Assembly: GCA_937896835.1 (NCBI GenBank)
Contig: CALBOJ010000115.1
Coordinates: forward strand, 1-8,123
Direction: 5' to 3'
DNA: 8,123 nt
From: an uncultured Collinsella sp.
GTDB lineage: Bacteria > Actinomycetota > Coriobacteriia > Coriobacteriales > Coriobacteriaceae
A program made the translations under genes and the position numbers. Of this stretch, positions 5,908 through 8,123 are shown piece after piece. Each line of letters opens with the position of its first letter. The stretch's first letter is position 1. Below the pieces are notes generated by a model. That model saw nothing but the letters and a program-made list of their open reading frames with translations, did no database searches and had not been told where the DNA came from.

Positions 5908-6447
5908 CTACTCGGCAGCAGCCTCGGTCTCGACCTCGGCGGTCTCGGCCTCGGCGACCTCAGCGGCCTCCTCGACCTCAGCATCGGCAGCGAGCTCCTC
6001 GGCGGTAACGCCGACGAGAACGACAACCTCGGCCTTGATCTCGCGGTACAGCGAGATGGCAACGGTGTGGGCACCGGCAACCTTGATGGGCTTGCCGAGC
6101 TCGACGCGCTTGCGGTCGATGTCCATACCGAGCTGATCCTTGATGGCGTCAGCGATCATAGCGGCGGTGACGGAGCCAAAGAGGATGCCCTCGTCGCCGA
6201 CCTTGACGTCGACGATGACCTGCTTGCCCTCGAGGGCAGCCTTGGTCTCGTTGGCGGTAGCCAGACGGACGGCCTCGCGCTTGGCGATGTTGTTGCGACG
6301 CTCGTCAAGCTGCTTGAGGTTGCCCTTGGTGGCGGCAACAGCGAGCTTCTTGGGGAACAGGAAATTCTCAGCGTAACCCTGAGCGACCTCTACGACGTCA
6401 CCCTCGCCGCCCTTGCCCTTGATCTCATCGAGAAGAATAACCTTCAT
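5908..6447 (-). CDS. rplI: 50S ribosomal protein L9
   Basis: L9 binds 23S rRNA near the base of the L1 stalk and helps keep the reading frame during translation. The N-terminal RNA-binding domain is clear: MKVILLDEIKGKGGEGDVVE followed by VAQGYAENFLFPKKLA (residues 1-36). The connecting helix runs to about residue 75 and the C-terminal domain to about 148 (KVGDEGILFGSVT at 82-94). The product has 179 residues, about 30 more than the usual near-150. The extra tail from about 149 is almost entirely Ala, Glu and Val and strongly acidic. The ATG at 6447 has AGGGAG (6455-6460) seven bases upstream and lies 15 bases after the rpsR stop, so the two are co-transcribed. It is the last gene before the terminator. 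Confidence 0.97.
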   Translation of the reverse strand: MKVILLDEIKGKGGEGDVVEVAQGYAENFLFPKKLAVAATKGNLKQLDERRNNIAKREAVRLATANETKAALEGKQVIVDVKVGDEGILFGSVTAAMIADAIKDQLGMDIDRKRVELGKPIKVAGAHTVAISLYREIKAEVVVLVGVTAEELAADAEVEEAAEVAEAETAEVETEAAAE

Positions 6448-6462
6448 GATGCGTCTCCCTTC

Positions 6463-6729
6463 TTAGCCGCGGTCGCGGTTGCCACGAGAGGAAACCACGG
6501 GGACGGTGTACGGCAGGAGAGCCATCTCGCGGGCACGCTTGATGGCGTTGGCGATGTCATGCTGATGCTGCGTGCAAGCGCCAGTGACGCGACGGGGCTT
6601 GATCTTGCCACGGTCGGTCATGTACTTACGGAGAAGCTGAGTGTCCTTATAGTCGATGAACTCAGTGTTCTCCTTGCAGAACTGGCAGTACTTACGACGC
6701 GGCTGACGTGCAGAAAAATCATTAGCCAT
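6463..6729 (-). CDS. rpsR: 30S ribosomal protein S18
   Basis: S18 sits with S6 on the platform of the small subunit. The 88-residue product is of standard size, with RRKYCQFCKENTEFIDYKD (11-29), LRKYMTDRGKIKPRRVTG (33-50) and an Arg-rich helix to the end. Cys15 and Cys18 form a CxxC with a further Cys52, so this is the zinc-ribbon (C+) form of S18. Cysteine-free S18 paralogues occur in Zur-regulated sets of other actinobacteria. I start it at 6729 (MANDFSARQP), with AAAGG nine bases upstream; an upstream in-frame ATG at 6780 would add MRGGFGSPKLPNERYFD, which is not part of the family. It lies 72 bases after ssb. Confidence 0.96.
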   Translation of the reverse strand: MANDFSARQPRRKYCQFCKENTEFIDYKDTQLLRKYMTDRGKIKPRRVTGACTQHQHDIANAIKRAREMALLPYTVPVVSSRGNRDRG

Positions 6730-6801
6730 GTCAAAATACCTTTCGTTTGGCAACTTCGGCGAACCGAAGCCGCCTCTCACTCAAAAATAGGTGAACAACC
6801 C

Positions 6802-7254
6802 TTAGAACGGGATGTCCTCATCGTAGACGTCGACCGCGGGCGGCGTAGCCACCGGTGCGGCAGGACGTGCTGTGGGCGCGGGAGCTGCGGGGGCGTAACC
6901 GCCCTGATCGTAGCCACCCTGGCCACCACGGGAGCTCATAAACTCGATCTCATCGACGATGACCTCAAGCTTGCTCCGGCGCTGGCCGTCGCGCTCCCAA
7001 GAGCTGTAGCGCAGCTTGCCCTCGATCGCGACCTTGTTTCCCTTTGCCAGGAAACGGCTCACGGCCTCGGCGCGGGTGCCGAACATAGTGCAGTCGACAA
7101 AGTTGGGATAGTCCTCCCACTCGCCAGTCTGCGCGTTGCGGCGACGATCGTTCACGGCGACGCCAAAGGACAGAACCTGGGTTCCGCCGGCGGTGGCGCG
7201 CAGCTCGGGATCGCGGGTGAGGTTACCGGTGATGTTCACTCGATTGATGCTCAT
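6802..7254 (-). CDS. ssb: Single-stranded DNA-binding protein
   Basis: SSB coats single-stranded DNA at forks and repair sites and recruits partner proteins. The 150-residue product has an OB fold at residues 1-108 (MSINRVNITGNLTRDPELRA, FVDCTMFGTRAEAVSRFLAKG, VIVDEIEFM), a flexible Gly/Gln then Pro/Ala-rich linker at 109-142, and the conserved acidic tip DEDIPF at 145-150 through which SSB binds its partners. The start at 7254 has GAGGAAG about nine bases upstream. It sits between rpsF and rpsR, the classic arrangement, and shares their transcript. Nothing is unusual about it. Confidence 0.97.
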   Translation of the reverse strand: MSINRVNITGNLTRDPELRATAGGTQVLSFGVAVNDRRRNAQTGEWEDYPNFVDCTMFGTRAEAVSRFLAKGNKVAIEGKLRYSSWERDGQRRSKLEVIVDEIEFMSSRGGQGGYDQGGYAPAAPAPTARPAAPVATPPAVDVYDEDIPF

Positions 7255-7302
7255 AACTCACTACTTCCTCTTGGGGCACAAGCCCAGTCCAAAACGACAG
7301 TC

Positions 7303-7596
7303 TTACTCCTGGTCGTCGCGACGGACGATCATGTGGCGGACCACAGCGTCGGTGATGCGCAGGACGCGATCAAGCTCGGCGATCTGGGTAGGATCTGCGT
7401 GGAAGTTGATGAGGGTGTAGTCACCATCGGTGAGGTCGTTGATCTCGTAGGCGAGCTTGCGCTTGCCCCACTCGTCAACGGAGTCGACCTTGCCAGCGCC
7501 CTCAGCGATCGTGGTATCGATACGCTTCATAACAGCGAGACGAGTCTCGGGGTCGAGCGACGGGTCAACAAAGAACAGCAGTTCATAAGCCTTCAT
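7303..7596 (-). CDS. rpsF: 30S ribosomal protein S6
   Basis: S6 forms a heterodimer with S18 in the 30S platform and is the first gene of the operon. The 97-residue product is of normal length, with MKAYELLFFVDPSLD at 1-15, WGKRKLAYEINDLTDGDYTL at about 44-63 and the C-terminal DAVVRHMIVRR. The start at 7596 is fixed by AGGAGGTGA at 7601-7609, a near-perfect Shine-Dalgarno; the in-frame ATG at 7617 lies upstream of that site and would add MPRGGDN, so I reject it. ssb follows 48 bases downstream. A promoter and a leader hairpin lie upstream. Confidence 0.97.
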   Translation of the reverse strand: MKAYELLFFVDPSLDPETRLAVMKRIDTTIAEGAGKVDSVDEWGKRKLAYEINDLTDGDYTLINFHADPTQIAELDRVLRITDAVVRHMIVRRDDQE

Positions 7597-7622
7597 ATTG
7601 TCACCTCCTCTGGGCAAATGTG

Positions 7623-7651
7623 GCTTCAGGTCGTGAAGGTGCGCCTGAAGC
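7623..7651 (-). promoter_or_regulatory. Hairpin in the rpsF operon leader
   Basis: gcttcagg (7623-7630) and cctgaagc (7644-7651) form a perfect 8-bp stem with a 13-base loop. It lies between the predicted rpsF promoter and the Shine-Dalgarno site, so it would be in the 5' untranslated RNA. No U-run follows, so it is not a terminator. Leaders of rpsF operons in many bacteria carry an S6:S18-binding structure used for feedback control; the position fits, but I could not match the conserved core of that motif by eye. Confidence 0.45.
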
Positions 7652-7667
7652 AGGAAAAGACTTGGTA

Positions 7668-7696
7668 ATAATATCTTTCAACCTCCCAGGCTGCAA
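7668..7696 (-). promoter_or_regulatory. Candidate promoter of the rpsF-ssb-rpsR-rplI operon
   Basis: On the minus strand TTGCAG (7696-7691) is followed after exactly 17 bases by TATTAT (7673-7668), which matches the -10 consensus at five of six positions. The -35 is weaker (TTG only). Transcription would start about 60-65 bases ahead of the rpsF ATG and include the leader hairpin. Confidence 0.55.
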
Positions 7697-8058
7697 GAAT
7701 ATGCAGCTACAACCTCATGACCTCCACATATACCCATGCTTACACGGCTCTTCATGCGTATTCCAACCAAATGCTGACCAAGAGCTTGACGAATTCGATA
7801 GCAAGATACGCTGCGGCGAGGACAACCTGAGTCAAACCGCAGGTCGCCGATTGCAGGGTTGTGGTCACGAAATGCATACCACCGGTTCAATCGATTGCCT
7901 CAAAATTTTTAAATTCGCTGCCACGTCATTCATGAATACCTATTTTGAACAGATCATCGAGCGGGATCTGGCTGGTCAGGATGCTTTTTTAGTACTCATC
8001 TGGCACATGCCGGATACGGGTGCGGAGCGAGCGCTTTAAAAAATGCCAAGTTTTCTGT
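7697..8058. other. Spacer between divergent rpsF operon and tRNA-Ser promoters
   Basis: About 360 bases hold no gene I can recognise. A plus-strand frame open to 8039 runs through the region, but it has no Shine-Dalgarno site, matches no family I know, and in its longer form crosses the rpsF promoter and leader. The stretch is visibly less GC-rich than the genes around it, with an A/T-rich patch at about 7902-7916 (caaaatttttaaatt). It may be decayed coding DNA or plain spacer. Confidence 0.5.
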
Positions 8059-8086
8059 TTGCACTTTTCGATTCCTCGTGTATACT
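8059..8086 (+). promoter_or_regulatory. Promoter of the tRNA-Ser gene
   Basis: TTGCAC (8059-8064) is followed after 16 bases by TATACT (8081-8086), a five-of-six match to the -10 consensus. Transcription would begin around 8092-8094, about ten bases before the mature tRNA 5' end, a typical distance. Confidence 0.65.
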
Positions 8087-8102
8087 GACTTTCGCATTTA
8101 AC

Positions 8103-8123
8103 GGAGAGTTGTCCGAGTGGCCG
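8103..8123 (+). tRNA. tRNA-Ser, 5' end only
   Basis: The last 21 bases begin ggagagt, the usual serine acceptor strand, followed by tgtccgagtggccg, the D-arm start typical of bacterial serine tRNAs. A promoter lies just upstream. The anticodon lies beyond the window, so the isoacceptor cannot be named. tRNA-Leu is the main alternative, but its acceptor strand normally begins GC. Confidence 0.8.

Noticed and set aside
5896..7668. A 590-codon plus-strand open frame opposite rplI, rpsR, ssb and rpsF
   Set aside because: It is antisense to four secure ribosomal/replication genes. Its composition follows from their codon bias, and it has no Shine-Dalgarno site or family motif.
7701..8039. A possible small plus-strand gene (113 codons from the ATG at 7701)
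   Set aside because: There is no Shine-Dalgarno site, no recognisable domain, and codon use shows no clear bias. Longer forms cross the rpsF promoter.
1..8123. CRISPR array, phage defence island, toxin-antitoxin pair or riboswitch
   Set aside because: No regularly spaced repeats, nuclease or toxin genes, or recognisable riboswitch core were found; the accessory DNA is fully accounted for by the two mobile elements and one cargo gene.

Overview
The window is a bacterial chromosome segment, GC-rich by eye, with the conserved replication/translation block rpsF-ssb-rpsR-rplI // dnaB-purA on the minus strand. Gene order, GC-rich coding style and the Ala/Glu-rich tail on L9 fit an actinobacterial host, most likely a gut Coriobacteriia (Collinsella-like). 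That placement is inference, because no rRNA or species marker is present.

Layout from right to left, following minus-strand transcription. The 5' end of a tRNA-Ser gene on the plus strand (8103 to the edge), with its own promoter, faces away from the ribosomal operon. A roughly 360-base spacer with no convincing gene separates it from the rpsF promoter (about 7668-7696). Next come rpsF (S6), ssb, rpsR (S18) and rplI (L9), closed by a clear rho-independent terminator at 5837-5875. At the left end lie dnaB (replicative helicase) and the first 358 codons of purA (adenylosuccinate synthetase).

The interest lies between the rplI terminator and dnaB (2674-5788), where 3.1 kb of foreign DNA is inserted. 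It can be read as a two-step history. First, an IS1595-family element of about 1.83 kb landed in the spacer. It carries a passenger gene for a lincosamide nucleotidyltransferase-like protein of the Lnu(A)/Lnu(C) type (4043-4537), convergent with the transposase gene (4609-5690). It left a near-perfect 8-bp duplication (cttatgta/cttatgtg). Second, a 1,283-bp IS3-family element (2687-3969) inserted inside the left terminal inverted repeat of the first element, duplicating 3 bp (gac). Removing the IS3 element and one gac restores a terminal inverted repeat matching the right end at 23 of 24 positions. This IS1595-type transposon with a lincosamide resistance cargo recalls the lnu(C) element MTnSag1 of Streptococcus agalactiae.

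Both transposase genes appear frameshifted: IS1595 in mid-gene, and IS3 at a run of six G near the C-terminus. With one terminal repeat also split, the transposon is probably immobile now. The passenger gene is intact, with a Shine-Dalgarno site and an upstream TATAAT, so it may still be expressed. The insertion separates dnaB from everything upstream of about position 2673, so dnaB must rely on a promoter in the remaining 100 bp or on read-through from the IS3 element.
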